The notes: generated by a model from the sequence alone, not told the origin. A DNA stretch of 64,000 nt from Corynebacterium terpenotabidum Y-11 (GCF_000418365.1 NC_021663.1:2604001-2668000); one strand, 5' to 3'. Shown: positions 24,693-33,475, counted from the first letter of the stretch. Numbers and translations are program-made.

Positions 24693-25499
24693 ATGTCTGA
24701 TGCCCTGCCCATGTCCCAGCGCTCGATCGACGATCTGCCCGGCCACTGGCTCCTCGCCCGTCTCGGCAAACGCGTCCTGCGGCCCGGCGGCCGCGAGCTC
24801 ACCGACAGACTCATCACCGCTGCCCGCCCCACCGGGGCCGATGTCATCGAACTGGCACCCGGCCTCGGCAAGACCGCCCAACTGCTGCTGGAGCAGAAGC
24901 CGGCGTCCTACCGGGGTGTTGACGAGGACGCCGAGGCCGTCACTCTCAGCTCCGCGGCCGTCGGCTCAGCCGGCACCGTCACCGAGGGAAAGGCTCAGGC
25001 CACCGGGTTGGACGCGGCGTCTGCCGATGTCGTCTTCGGCGAAGCGATGCTCACCATGCAGGGGCAGAAGGGCAAGGACGCCATCGTCGCCGAAGCGCAC
25101 CGTCTGCTCCGAGACGGTGGCCGCTACGCCATCCATGAACTCTGTCTCGAACCCGACACCCTCGACGACGACGCCAAGACCGAAATCCGGCAGGCCCTCG
25201 CCCGGTCCATCAAGGTCAACGCCCGCCCCCTGACCACGGAAGAATGGTCCGACCTGCTCATCAGTCACGGATTCGAGATCGAATCGGTGCAGCACAACGG
25301 CATGGAACTGCTCAAGCCGAGACGCAACCTCGCCGACGAAGGAGTGCGGGGCGTCGCCACGATCGCCGTCAACCTGCTGCGCAATCCCGGTGCCCGCAAG
25401 CGGGTGCTCGGGATGCGCGAGGTCTTCAACAGGTACAGCGACAATCTCGCCGCCATCGCGATCGTCGCACGGAAGAAGGCCGACGATGAACAGGCCTGA
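24693..25499 (+). CDS. class I SAM-dependent methyltransferase (operon gene 1)
   Basis: A 268-residue methyltransferase of the UbiE/COQ5 type, with SAM-binding VIELAPGLGKTAQLLL (about 51-66), the acidic turn YRGVDEDAEAV, and SADVVFGEAMLTM. GGAG stands just upstream of the ATG. The next gene overlaps it by 14 bases. The N-terminal residues before the fold (QRSIDDLPGHWLLARLGKRVLRPGG) are shared by methyltransferases that sit beside cupin and HTH genes. The substrate is unknown. Confidence 0.85.
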   Translation: MSDALPMSQRSIDDLPGHWLLARLGKRVLRPGGRELTDRLITAARPTGADVIELAPGLGKTAQLLLEQKPASYRGVDEDAEAVTLSSAAVGSAGTVTEGKAQATGLDAASADVVFGEAMLTMQGQKGKDAIVAEAHRLLRDGGRYAIHELCLEPDTLDDDAKTEIRQALARSIKVNARPLTTEEWSDLLISHGFEIESVQHNGMELLKPRRNLADEGVRGVATIAVNLLRNPGARKRVLGMREVFNRYSDNLAAIAIVARKKADDEQA

Positions 25500-25920
25500 C
25501 CCGGTGACCGGTGACGGCTGGGCCTTCCTCACCGGCCTGCAGGACGCCCACCCGGGGACTACCCCGCTGGCCAGTGACGGGCAGCACCACCGCAGCGACC
25601 GCCCGGTGCCCTCGGTGCAGAACCTCGGGAAACTCGACGGAGTGACCGTGGTCCGGCTGGCTTTCCGCGCCGGAGACACCATGGCCGCCCACACCGCCGC
25701 CTGGCCGATCCTCATCCTCGGACAGGTCGGGACCGTGCAGGTCACGGTGGATGATGACCCGGAGCCGTCCGTGGTCACCGTCACCCCGGGGACCGCACTG
25801 AACATCGAAGCGGGACGGGTCCACAGCCTCACCACAGCAGAACCGGCGACCGTCACACTGGCCGTTCTCCACGGGTCGGCCGTCAAGGACGACAGACCAG
25901 GGGGCAGGATTATGACATGA
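25486..25920 (+). CDS. cupin-domain protein (operon gene 2)
   Basis: A 144-residue single-domain cupin: FRAGDTMAAHTAAWPILILGQVGTVQVTV forms the first cupin motif and TPGTALNIEAGRVHSLTTAEPATVTLAVL the second. The canonical metal ligands are partly missing (one His in each motif), so it may bind a ligand rather than catalyse. The start is the ATG at 25486 inside the methyltransferase end; the frame is open further upstream but that part is shadow. It overlaps the HTH gene by four bases. Confidence 0.8.
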   Translation: MNRPDPVTGDGWAFLTGLQDAHPGTTPLASDGQHHRSDRPVPSVQNLGKLDGVTVVRLAFRAGDTMAAHTAAWPILILGQVGTVQVTVDDDPEPSVVTVTPGTALNIEAGRVHSLTTAEPATVTLAVLHGSAVKDDRPGGRIMT

Positions 25921-26627
25921 CCTCCATCGCCGCGCCCTCCCCCCGGGGACGGGTCCTCGCCGCTGTCGGGGACCACCATGCCCGCACCGGAGCTGCGGTC
26001 ACCTCCGCGGCGCTCGCCGAGGATCTGCAGCTGCATCCGTCCACCGTCCGCTTCCACCTCCGCAAACTCGTCGATGCAGGCCAGGTTATTGAAAAGGTCA
26101 CCCCGGCCGAGGGTCGGGGGCGGCCGCGCAAGTGTTACCTTCCCGCACCGCAGACACCGACGGACAGCCTGCTCGTCGCCCTGGTCGGAGTTCTCGCTGA
26201 TTCCGCGGAGGAGCGGGAGGCCCGGGCGGCGCGGGCCGGGCGGATCTGGGCGGCGGATGCTGCGGCGGCGGCTGTCCGACAGGACGCTGGGCAGGACGCG
26301 GGGCAGGACGCTGACCCCCTGAACCTCGCGGCCACGGTCCTCACCGCCCTCGGCTTCGAGATCCAGTCGGCGACCAGCATCTTCGGCACCCATGAGATCC
26401 GGGTGTGTTCCTGTCCGCTGCGGCTGCTCGGCCAACAGCACCCCGAGGTGGCCCGCGGGATCCAGCGCGGCGTCGTGGAACAGGCCCTGGCCACGGCACC
26501 CGGAGTCCAGGGGCCGTGGCACGTCTCCGCCCGCCCCGACCCCCGGTTCGGCGACTGCGAAGTGACGCTGCGGCTCAGCCGCGGCAGCACTCACGACACC
26601 GACAACACCCACGACACCATCCCCTGA
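25917..26627 (+). CDS. HTH regulator with cysteine-containing C-terminal domain (operon gene 3)
   Basis: A 236-residue winged-helix regulator. The N-terminal domain SAALAEDLQLHPSTVRFHLRKLVDAGQV reads as an ArsR/SufR-like helix-turn-helix. The C-terminal domain contains VCSCPLRLLG, a Cys-x-Cys-Pro arrangement, and another Cys in RFGDCEVTL; one more Cys is in RKCYLP. SufR-like regulators hold an Fe-S cluster with C-terminal cysteines, so redox, O2 or NO sensing is a reasonable inference. QDAGQDAGQDADP is a tandem-repeat linker. It probably autoregulates the operon through the inverted repeat at 24630. Confidence 0.85.
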   Translation: MTSIAAPSPRGRVLAAVGDHHARTGAAVTSAALAEDLQLHPSTVRFHLRKLVDAGQVIEKVTPAEGRGRPRKCYLPAPQTPTDSLLVALVGVLADSAEEREARAARAGRIWAADAAAAAVRQDAGQDAGQDADPLNLAATVLTALGFEIQSATSIFGTHEIRVCSCPLRLLGQQHPEVARGIQRGVVEQALATAPGVQGPWHVSARPDPRFGDCEVTLRLSRGSTHDTDNTHDTIP

Positions 26628-26660
26628 GCCCGGGCCCTGCACCGGGAGAACGGAAATCCC

Positions 26661-27344
26661 ATGCCCGGTTCAGCACCGCCACCCACCGTCGACCGTCGGA
26701 CCATTCTCTTGTCGGTCCTGCTCTCCACTCTCGCCACCTCACTGGTCATCGCTCTGGGCATTATCGCCCTGAACAGTGGAGACACCGGGAACCAGATCGT
26801 CTCCCTCTCCCCGTCCGCAGCGGGTGACGCCCCGGCCGACCGATCGTCCACAGCTACCTCCTCAGCCACGGCGACGGCGTCTTCCCGTACGACGGCGTCA
26901 ACAACGTCCACCGGAACCCCGGGGGGCACCGGGTCCGGAACCGGTGCCGCATCCACCACGGAGCCGTCGTCCGGCACATCCACCACCACGGTGCCCACTC
27001 CGACGGCCTCGGAGCTCGGCGAGATCGTCCACCTGCTCACCGCCACCGATGCCAGCGACGAGGAGAAGTCCCGCTACATCGAGGCATCGGATGCACTCAT
27101 CGTCCCGCAGACGGTCTCCCGGATCGGCCTGTTCCGTGCCCCCCGTGGCGGATCCGAGGTCACCGGCCCTGTCGAGCGCGACGGGGACACCGTCACAGCT
27201 CAACTCCATGCCTGGTCACAGGGTATCCCCGACGTCTCAATGCCGATTCAGTTCGTGTACCGCGACGGCACCTGGCGTCTATCCAGCTCCTCGATCTGTT
27301 CGGGTGTCCGCACCGTCGGCCTGCCGATCTACTGCAACGCCTGA
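26661..27344 (+). CDS. membrane-anchored protein with MTB12-like C-terminal domain
   Basis: A 227-residue protein: a short cytosolic N terminus, one membrane helix (about 15-38), a Ser/Thr-rich linker to about residue 110, then a domain beginning SELGEIVHLLTATDASDEEKSRYIE and ending FVYRDGTWRLSSSSICSGVR. The fold pattern, including the final GxWxLS strand, matches mycobacterial low-molecular-weight antigen MTB12. Two Cys near the end may form a disulfide. A paralogue lies at 43346-44089. It precedes an ABC transporter by 6 bases, so it may act with it outside the membrane. Confidence 0.78.
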   Translation: MPGSAPPPTVDRRTILLSVLLSTLATSLVIALGIIALNSGDTGNQIVSLSPSAAGDAPADRSSTATSSATATASSRTTASTTSTGTPGGTGSGTGAASTTEPSSGTSTTTVPTPTASELGEIVHLLTATDASDEEKSRYIEASDALIVPQTVSRIGLFRAPRGGSEVTGPVERDGDTVTAQLHAWSQGIPDVSMPIQFVYRDGTWRLSSSSICSGVRTVGLPIYCNA

Positions 27345-27350
27345 GCCGCC

Positions 27351-28082
27351 ATGATCACCACCACCGACCTGACCCGTTCTTTCGGACGCCGCCGCCCGGT
27401 GACCCCCGTACGCGGTATCACCCACACCTTCCCCGATGCCTGCGTGAGTTATGTGCTCGGCCTCAACGGCACCGGGAAATCCACCCTGTTGCGCCTGCTC
27501 AGCGGGGTACAACGTCCCACCTCCGGGCAGGTCCGGGTCGACGGCCGGGCGCCGCACGCGTGGCCCACGCCCGGCACCCGCATCGGCCTACTCCTCGACT
27601 CCGCGGCCGTCAGCCCTTCCCACACCGGACGCCGACACCTCCGCTGGATCGCCGCCGCGTCCGGAGTGTCCGCCGCTGACGCTGACCGGTGGCTGCACCG
27701 CGTCGGCCTGGATGCCGTCGCCGGAGATCCGGTCGCCGGATACTCCCTGGGGATGCGGCAACGGCTCGGCATTGCCGGGGCGCTCCTCGGTGAACCGCAC
27801 AACGTGATTCTCGATGAGCCGCTCAACGGACTCGACGTCGCGGGCATGCTGTGGCTCCGGGGGTTACTGCGCTCACTGGCGGCGGACGGACGCTGCGTCA
27901 TCGTCGCCAGTCATCATCTCGCCGAGGTGGAACTGTCCGCCGACGAGGTGGTTCTCCTCGACGGCGGTTCGATCATCGCCGCCGGGGACCTCGCCACCGT
28001 CCGTGGTCCACACCCCACCTTGGAGGACGCATTCCTGCACCACATCCCCCGGGCGTCCCGCAGCGTGGAGGTGATCCGGTGA
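27351..28082 (+). CDS. ABC transporter ATP-binding protein
   Basis: A 243-residue ATPase with Walker A GLNGTGKST (about 39), signature YSLGMRQRLGIAGALLG, Walker B VILDEPLNGLD and switch His in ASHHLAEVE. It is the drug/bacteriocin exporter type (CcmA-like). It overlaps the permease gene start by one base. With the MTB12-like protein before it, this looks like a three-gene operon; the exported compound is unknown. Confidence 0.9.
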   Translation: MITTTDLTRSFGRRRPVTPVRGITHTFPDACVSYVLGLNGTGKSTLLRLLSGVQRPTSGQVRVDGRAPHAWPTPGTRIGLLLDSAAVSPSHTGRRHLRWIAAASGVSAADADRWLHRVGLDAVAGDPVAGYSLGMRQRLGIAGALLGEPHNVILDEPLNGLDVAGMLWLRGLLRSLAADGRCVIVASHHLAEVELSADEVVLLDGGSIIAAGDLATVRGPHPTLEDAFLHHIPRASRSVEVIR

Positions 28083-28861
28083 TGCGCAGCCTCTGGTACG
28101 GCATCCACGCGGAGACGGTCCGGCTCGGCGGTCGGCGCGGGCCGCTGGTCCGGGCGTCCCTCCCCCTCGGGCTTCTCCTTCCGCTGCTGATCTCCCTGGG
28201 TGTGGGGTTCGCTGCCGAGCAACTGCACCACAGCGACGGACTGATCCAGGTCCGCGAGGTCGGGACCACCAACGCACTGTTCTGGGTGATTTCACTGGGC
28301 ATCACGGTGCACACGGTGGTGGCCGCCTACGCCCAGACCACGTCGACCCGCGGAAGCGTCGGTGAACTGCACCGCCACCTGTTGCCCCGGACCGGTCCCG
28401 ACCTCCTGGCCCGGTGGGCGATCACCGGTGCGGCGGCCGCACTGTGCTGCCTGGTGACGGTGATCCTGGTGCTGACGCTGCTGCCGGTCCTGTTCCCGGG
28501 GGTGTACGGGCAGGTGGATGCCTGGTCCCCGGAAGGACGCCGTTTCCTCTGGGCCGTCCCGCTGTACGCGGTGGGCGCCTGTGGCATCGGCATCGGAGTG
28601 GGGGCATTGATCCGGGTTCCCGCGGCAGCGGTGGCGGTACTGACCCTGTGGTCCCTGCTCATCGAGACGGCCCTGATCTACATCCCGCACGGAGCGGACC
28701 TGCTGGGGTGGATGCCGTTCCTCAACGGACAGTTCGCCACCGGGCAGGACATCGCGCTGACCCCGTCGTGGGGGCCGGACGGTGCGCTGCTGTACGTGTT
28801 CGTGGTCGCCGGGGCACTTCTCGGCACCGCCCAGGTGATATCACTAAAAAAACACCTATGA
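28082..28861 (+). CDS. ABC transporter permease
   Basis: A 259-residue integral membrane protein with about six helices (first near 22-42, last at the C terminus before SLKKHL), of the ABC-2 type that pairs with CcmA-like ATPases. The ATG at 28082 overlaps the ATPase stop; a GTG one codon earlier is equally possible. A cluster of Arg/His in the cytoplasmic loop TSTRGSVGELHRHLLPRTG likely contacts the ATPase. Confidence 0.85.
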   Translation: MRSLWYGIHAETVRLGGRRGPLVRASLPLGLLLPLLISLGVGFAAEQLHHSDGLIQVREVGTTNALFWVISLGITVHTVVAAYAQTTSTRGSVGELHRHLLPRTGPDLLARWAITGAAAALCCLVTVILVLTLLPVLFPGVYGQVDAWSPEGRRFLWAVPLYAVGACGIGIGVGALIRVPAAAVAVLTLWSLLIETALIYIPHGADLLGWMPFLNGQFATGQDIALTPSWGPDGALLYVFVVAGALLGTAQVISLKKHL

Positions 28862-29111
28862 CGACATGATCGCTGTCCGTTCGGCGGAACCGGGGCGACA
28901 GGCACAGCCGGAAATCACCCCCCACACCACCCCTGACGAGTCCGGCCTTCCCATTTCCCGGAGCGGCTACCGGCCTGTCCTCAACTGGATCTTTGCAGGA
29001 AAGAAGCGGTGACGTCCGGCTCGGCGGACCGGGAAAAATGGTGGACCTCGCCGTCAGGGGCTTGTTAGCGTCCGGGTCAGACCACGTACCGACCGGAAGG
29101 ATCTCCACCTC

Positions 29112-30137
29112 ATGACCGAGAAGTTCACCGGAGCTGTTGTCGAAAAGTTCAACACGCCCCTCGTCATCGAAGAAGTCGCCCTGCCCACCCCCGGCCCCAA
29201 CCAGGCGGTCGTCAAGCTCATCGCCTCCGGCATCTGCCACACCGACCTCCACGCCGCTCACGGCGACTGGCCGGTCAAGCCCGAGCCCCCGTTCGTGCCC
29301 GGCCATGAGGGTGTCGGCGAAGTTGTCGAACTCGGCCCCGGTGAGCACCGCGTCGCCGTCGGCGACATCGTCGGCAACGCCTGGCTCTGGTCCGCCTGCG
29401 GCAACTGCGACCAGTGCCTGAAGGGCTGGGAGACGCTCTGCCCGAACGCCGAGTACGGCGGATACACCGTCGACGGCTCCTTCGGCACCTACATGCTCGT
29501 GGACACCCGCTTCGCCCCGAAGATCCCCGACGGTGCCGACCCCCTCGAGGTCGCCCCGATCCTCTGCGCGGGCGTCACCGTCTACAAGGGTCTCAAGGTC
29601 TCCGAGACCAAGCCCGGCCAGTTCATGGTCATCTCCGGCGTCGGCGGCCTCGGCCACCTGGCCGTGCAGTACGCCAAGGCGATGGGCATGCGCGTCATCG
29701 CCGTCGACATCGCCGACGACAAGCTGGAGCTCGCGAAGAAGCACGGTGCCGAGTTCACCGTCAACGCGCTGAACGTCGACCCGGCCGAGGCGGTGCAGGA
29801 GTACACCGACGGTGGTGCGCACGGCATCCTCGTCACCGCGGTGCACCCGCAGGCGTTCGGCCAGGCCATCAACATGGCCCGACGCGCCGGCACGATCGTC
29901 TTCAACGGCCTGCCCCCGGGAGAGTTCCCCGCCCCGATCTTCGACATCGTGCTCAAGGGTCTGACGATCCGTGGCTCGCTCGTCGGGGACCGCCAGGACC
30001 AGGTCGAGGCGCTGGACTTCTACGCCCGTGGACTGGTCAAGCCCACCGTGACCGAGTGCACGCTCGAGGACGTCAACGAGGTCTTCGAGAAGATGGAGAA
30101 GGGTCAGATCGACGGTCGCATGGCGATCCGCTACTGA
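29112..30137 (+). CDS. adhA: zinc-dependent alcohol dehydrogenase
   Basis: An NAD-dependent medium-chain dehydrogenase, 341 residues, oxidising ethanol and other primary alcohols to aldehydes. Catalytic zinc ligands Cys42 (GICHTD) and His65/Glu66 (GHEGVGEV), structural zinc Cys96/99/102/110, and the NAD turn GVGGLGH (about 177) are all present. Length and sequence match corynebacterial AdhA. GGAAGG lies 11 bases before the ATG. Ald is encoded 27 kb away (56641). AlkB, further along, could supply longer alcohols. The 250 bases upstream hold no palindrome I can defend. Confidence 0.95.
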   Translation: MTEKFTGAVVEKFNTPLVIEEVALPTPGPNQAVVKLIASGICHTDLHAAHGDWPVKPEPPFVPGHEGVGEVVELGPGEHRVAVGDIVGNAWLWSACGNCDQCLKGWETLCPNAEYGGYTVDGSFGTYMLVDTRFAPKIPDGADPLEVAPILCAGVTVYKGLKVSETKPGQFMVISGVGGLGHLAVQYAKAMGMRVIAVDIADDKLELAKKHGAEFTVNALNVDPAEAVQEYTDGGAHGILVTAVHPQAFGQAINMARRAGTIVFNGLPPGEFPAPIFDIVLKGLTIRGSLVGDRQDQVEALDFYARGLVKPTVTECTLEDVNEVFEKMEKGQIDGRMAIRY

Positions 30138-30469
30138 TCGGACGCGCTCCCTGCCCTCCCGGTACGCTCGCGGTGCTTGCAGCCGGGCCAGCAGCAGGGA
30201 CGCCGCTTCCCCTCCTCCAGTTCCTCACAGGTCCGGCGGATGCGCCGGACGCGGGTCTTCGCCTGCTTCGCATCCCCGACCCAGCAGATGAACTCGTTGC
30301 GCCCCAGCGGGGTGCAGTTCTCCCACAGTTCGAGGACGCTGCGCGCCACGGCCGGGCTGCCGTCGTCGCCCGGTCCGCGGTCGCCGCCGAGGATCGCCGC
30401 GCGCAGGTCATCGGGCAGATCGTGGACAACGCCTCCGGAGACGGCGGTGGAACCGGTCATGTCACTCAT
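30131..30469 (-). CDS. YdeI/OmpD-associated (OmdA) family protein
   Basis: A 112-residue protein holding the C-terminal half of the YdeI fold: LPDDLRAAI, then SVLELWENCTPLGRNEFICWVGDAKQAKTRVRRIRRTCEELEEGKRR. Full YdeI proteins are nearly twice as long, so this is the short OmdA form. It ends with a Cys-rich CCWPGCKHRE. TAGCGT lies 7 bases before the chosen ATG (30469). Its 3' end overlaps convergent adhA by 7 bases. The molecular role is not known. Confidence 0.82.
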   Translation of the reverse strand: MSDMTGSTAVSGGVVHDLPDDLRAAILGGDRGPGDDGSPAVARSVLELWENCTPLGRNEFICWVGDAKQAKTRVRRIRRTCEELEEGKRRPCCWPGCKHRERTGRAGSASDQ

Positions 30470-30476
30470 GCCCACA

Positions 30477-30482
30477 ACGCTA
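30477..30482 (-). promoter_or_regulatory. -10 hexamer of the YdeI-like gene (leaderless type)
   Basis: TAGCGT on the minus strand, 7 bases before the ATG. Confidence 0.45.
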
Positions 30483-30510
30483 CACAGCCCCGGGAACACG
30501 CCCCGGATTC

Positions 30511-30590
30511 ATTCACACGTATTCGCGCAGACATTCACACATATTCACACATTCGCGCACGCGGAAGCCGTGGCGTGCAATCATTCACAC
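30511..30590. repeat. cluster of ATTCACAC / ATTCGCGC octamers
   Basis: Four copies of ATTCACAC (30511, 30533, 30543, 30583) and two of ATTCGCGC (30521, 30551), mostly 10-12 bases apart, about one helical turn. A hairpin GCACGC-N10-GCGTGC (30557-30578) sits inside. The cluster occupies the gap between two genes on the minus strand and could be a multi-site binding region or a terminator plus repeats. Confidence 0.6.
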
Positions 30591-30625
30591 ACCGCACAGG
30601 TGAGGATGTCGCCCTCGGCCGACGG

Positions 30626-31498
30626 CTAGACCCGGTAGCGCTGCACCGCAGACCACGTCGGATCCGCTTCATCGTCGAGGGACGCCTCACCGAGCTCCCA
30701 GGCGGAGACCGTCGCACGGAGAGTGTTGATGACATGGTCCAGGTCAGCGCCCACACCGGAACCGGCAGCACCACCGGAGGCACCAGAACCACCATCGGCA
30801 GCACCCGCAGCACCCAGGTAGAAGTGCAGCGTCACCACGTCCTGCCGACCCACGCCATCCAGTCCGGCGCCGGGCTCACCACTGCCGGACCCATCCTGGT
30901 GCACTACGGCGACGAGCAGCCCGGCACGGTTCTCCCGGACGGTCGCGACCAGGGCGTCCTCCAGGGCAAAGACCGTCGACCGGACCTGCGCGCCGGTGAG
31001 TTCCGTCGCCCGGAAGGGGTCGATGTGGAGGGCCACCGCAACATGCCGGTCCCGCCCGGGGGCGACAGTCGGCGCCAGCGGCACGATCGTGCGGACCACC
31101 GCGTCCGCACCGTCAACCTCCATCCGCAGCTCGGTGTGCGCCGGGTTGCCGTCCGGATCCTTCGCGGACGTCACCATCCGTTCGATGAGTCCGCGCAGGT
31201 CAGCCATGCTCACGGCATGCTCCGGGCTGTGATCGGCCACCTCGATCGCACCGATCCACGTCGCAACCGCCTCAGTCCCCAGGGCGTCCTCCAGCAGTCG
31301 ACGCGCCACCGCGAGGTCAGGGACAGCGTCCCCGGTCGTGCCGGTCGCGCCGAATAGTCCCGCCCGCAGCGCCGCCGTCGTCGCAGGCCCCCAGTGCGGG
31401 TGCCACACCGTCACGCGGACAATACTGTGACCAGCACGGACGCCGATGCGGCAGGCGTCGGGGTCATAGCTCCGGCCATCCTGCCCGGTCACGCTCAC
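30626..31498 (-). CDS. unknown protein coupled to metB
   Basis: A 290-residue soluble protein starting with GTG that overlaps the metB stop (GTGA). I recognise no family. It has alternating hydrophobic strands in the first half (IVRVTVWHPHWG, HVAVALHIDP), several His and Asp residues, and a Gly/Ala/Ser-rich low-complexity stretch (GAAGAADGGSGASGGAAGSG) near residue 235. No signal peptide or membrane helix is apparent. Coupling to a sulfur amino-acid gene is the only clue. Confidence 0.7.
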   Translation of the reverse strand: MSVTGQDGRSYDPDACRIGVRAGHSIVRVTVWHPHWGPATTAALRAGLFGATGTTGDAVPDLAVARRLLEDALGTEAVATWIGAIEVADHSPEHAVSMADLRGLIERMVTSAKDPDGNPAHTELRMEVDGADAVVRTIVPLAPTVAPGRDRHVAVALHIDPFRATELTGAQVRSTVFALEDALVATVRENRAGLLVAVVHQDGSGSGEPGAGLDGVGRQDVVTLHFYLGAAGAADGGSGASGGAAGSGVGADLDHVINTLRATVSAWELGEASLDDEADPTWSAVQRYRV

Positions 31499-32769
31499 AG
31501 TGCGTCCAGCGCCTGCTCCAGATCCGCGATGAGATCCTCGACATTCTCGATGCCGACCGAGATGCGCACCAGGTCGACGGGCACTTCCAGGGCCGAACCG
31601 GCCGCGGACTGGTGCGTCATCTTCGCCGGGTGCTCCAGCAGGGACTCGACCCCGCCCAGTGACTCCGCCAGACAGATCAGCCGGGTGTTCTCACAGAACT
31701 GCAGTGCCGCGGATTCCCCCGCGGCGAACCGCACGGAGACCATCGCACCGAAAGCCTTCATCTGCCGGGCCGCCACATCATGCCCCGGATGGGCCGGCAG
31801 CCCCGGGTACAGCACCGTCGAGATCTCCGGGCGTCCTTCCAGGAACTCCGCGACGGCCTGCGCGTTGGTGCAGTGCCGGTCCATCCGCACACCGAGCGTC
31901 TTGATGCCGCGGTAAGTGAGGTAGGCGTCGAACGGGCCAGGGACCGCACCCACGCCACCCTGCAGGAACAGCAATTCACCGTCGAGGTCCTCATCATTGG
32001 TGACGACCACGCCGCCGACGACGTCCGAGTGCCCACCGAGGTACTTCGTCGTGGAATGCATGACCACGTCCGCCCCGAGAGCCAGCGGATTCTGCAGGTA
32101 GGGGCTGGCGAAGGTGTTGTCGACGATGAGCTTGGCGTCATGCCCGTCCAGCGCGGCGGCGGTCGCCGCGATGTCGGTGATGCCGAGCATCGGGTTGGTG
32201 GGGGTCTCCAGCCAGACCAGCTTCGTCTCGGGACGCAGCGCCGCCGTGATCTGCTCCGTGTCCGCCGTATCAACGATCGTGCAGGTCACACCCCATTCCT
32301 TATAGGTCGTGTCAATGAGGCGGAAGGTTCCGCCGTAGGCATCACTGCCGAGGATGAGGTGGGCGCCGGGACGCAGCAGCGCACGGAAGAGCGTGTCCGT
32401 CGCCGCCATGCCGGAACCGAAGGCACGGCCGAAACGGGCACCCTCCAGCGCGGCGACGGCCTGCTCGACCGCGGTGACCGTGGGGTTTCCGCAACGGGAG
32501 TACTCGTAGCCGCCGCGCAGCTGTGCCACACCGTCCTGGGCGTAGGTGGTGGAGGCGTAGACCGGCACGTTGATCGCACCGGTCTGGCCGTCCGGGTCGT
32601 AACCGGCGTGAATAGCGTTCGTGTCGAAGCCGAAGGGGCGGCCGGCGGCGTCTGCCAGGCGGGCCTCGGCACTGAGGGCGACCTCCCGGCGCGCGGCAGT
32701 GCCGGCGTCCGCCCGGTTCTCGTGCTCGGCGTGCTGTGCCTGTTCTGCTGCCTGGTCGGCGCTGGTCAT
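31495..32769 (-). CDS. metB: cystathionine gamma-synthase
   Basis: A PLP-dependent trans-sulfuration enzyme of 424 residues, joining O-acyl-homoserine and cysteine to form cystathionine in methionine synthesis. The PLP lysine is in MHSTTKYLGGHSD; GSGMAATDTLFRALL, ETPTNPMLGITDI and the C-terminal SLGGVESLLEHPAKMTH are classic. The first 38 or so residues (Ala/Glu-rich, before GFDTNAIHAGY) extend beyond the usual 386-residue corynebacterial protein. AGGAG stands 9 bases before the ATG, supporting this start. Cystathionine gamma-lyase activity cannot be excluded by sequence alone. Confidence 0.92.
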   Translation of the reverse strand: MTSADQAAEQAQHAEHENRADAGTAARREVALSAEARLADAAGRPFGFDTNAIHAGYDPDGQTGAINVPVYASTTYAQDGVAQLRGGYEYSRCGNPTVTAVEQAVAALEGARFGRAFGSGMAATDTLFRALLRPGAHLILGSDAYGGTFRLIDTTYKEWGVTCTIVDTADTEQITAALRPETKLVWLETPTNPMLGITDIAATAAALDGHDAKLIVDNTFASPYLQNPLALGADVVMHSTTKYLGGHSDVVGGVVVTNDEDLDGELLFLQGGVGAVPGPFDAYLTYRGIKTLGVRMDRHCTNAQAVAEFLEGRPEISTVLYPGLPAHPGHDVAARQMKAFGAMVSVRFAAGESAALQFCENTRLICLAESLGGVESLLEHPAKMTHQSAAGSALEVPVDLVRISVGIENVEDLIADLEQALDAL

Positions 32770-32851
32770 CGACAGTTCTCCTGGAATTACGGCTGGTGCG
32801 GCTGGTCGCAGGCTATCCTATCGGACCGAGCGGTCTGGCATGCTGGCAACC

Positions 32852-33475
32852 ATGGTTGAACACAGTCCCGCGGCCGACGCCGCCGTTCGCGCCGAGGTCG
32901 CCGCCGATCCACGGTCCATGTGGGAGCGCATGGTCGCCGGCGAGCTGTACCACGCCGATGATCCGGAAGTTGCCGCCGCCGGGCTGGCAGCCCGGTCCGC
33001 CTGCTGGCAGCTGGAACAGATCGACCCCGCCGACGAAGACGCCCGGGACGCCCGACTGCGGAACCTGCTCGGCACCGTGGGGGAGAACGTCGTCGTCTGG
33101 CCGGGTCTACGGGTGGACTACGGCACGAACATCCACCTGGGCGACCGCGTCTTCCTCAACGTGGACGCCACGATCCTCGACGTCTGCCCCGTCCATATAG
33201 GTAAGGACACCCGGATCGGGCCCGGCGTCCAGATCCTCACGCCACTGCATCCGCTGGAGAACCACGCGTTGCGGGCGACCGGGTGGGAGTACGGGGCGCC
33301 GGTGACGATCGGTGAGAACTGCTGGTTCGGTGGGAACGTCACTGTCTGCCCGGGGGTGACGATCGGCGACAACGTCGTCGTCGGCGCGGGGGCCGTGGTG
33401 ACGCGCGACCTGCCGTCCGGCGTGCTGGCCGTGGGGACGCCGGCGACAGTGGTGCGCACGCTGCCGGAAAGCTGA
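32852..33475 (+). CDS. maltose/galactoside O-acetyltransferase-like protein
   Basis: A left-handed beta-helix acetyltransferase, 207 residues from the second of two near ATGs (the other is at 32840). The N-terminal Mac domain WERMVAGELYHADDPEV is followed by hexapeptide repeats (LRVDYGTNIHLGDRVFLN, PVTIGENCWFGGNVTVCP) and the catalytic His in TPLHPLENHAL. It uses acetyl-CoA to acetylate free sugars. It is divergent from metB; TATCCTAT upstream is a likely -10, next to a near-palindrome GACCG-AG-CGGTC (32824-32835). Confidence 0.9.
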   Translation: MVEHSPAADAAVRAEVAADPRSMWERMVAGELYHADDPEVAAAGLAARSACWQLEQIDPADEDARDARLRNLLGTVGENVVVWPGLRVDYGTNIHLGDRVFLNVDATILDVCPVHIGKDTRIGPGVQILTPLHPLENHALRATGWEYGAPVTIGENCWFGGNVTVCPGVTIGDNVVVGAGAVVTRDLPSGVLAVGTPATVVRTLPES

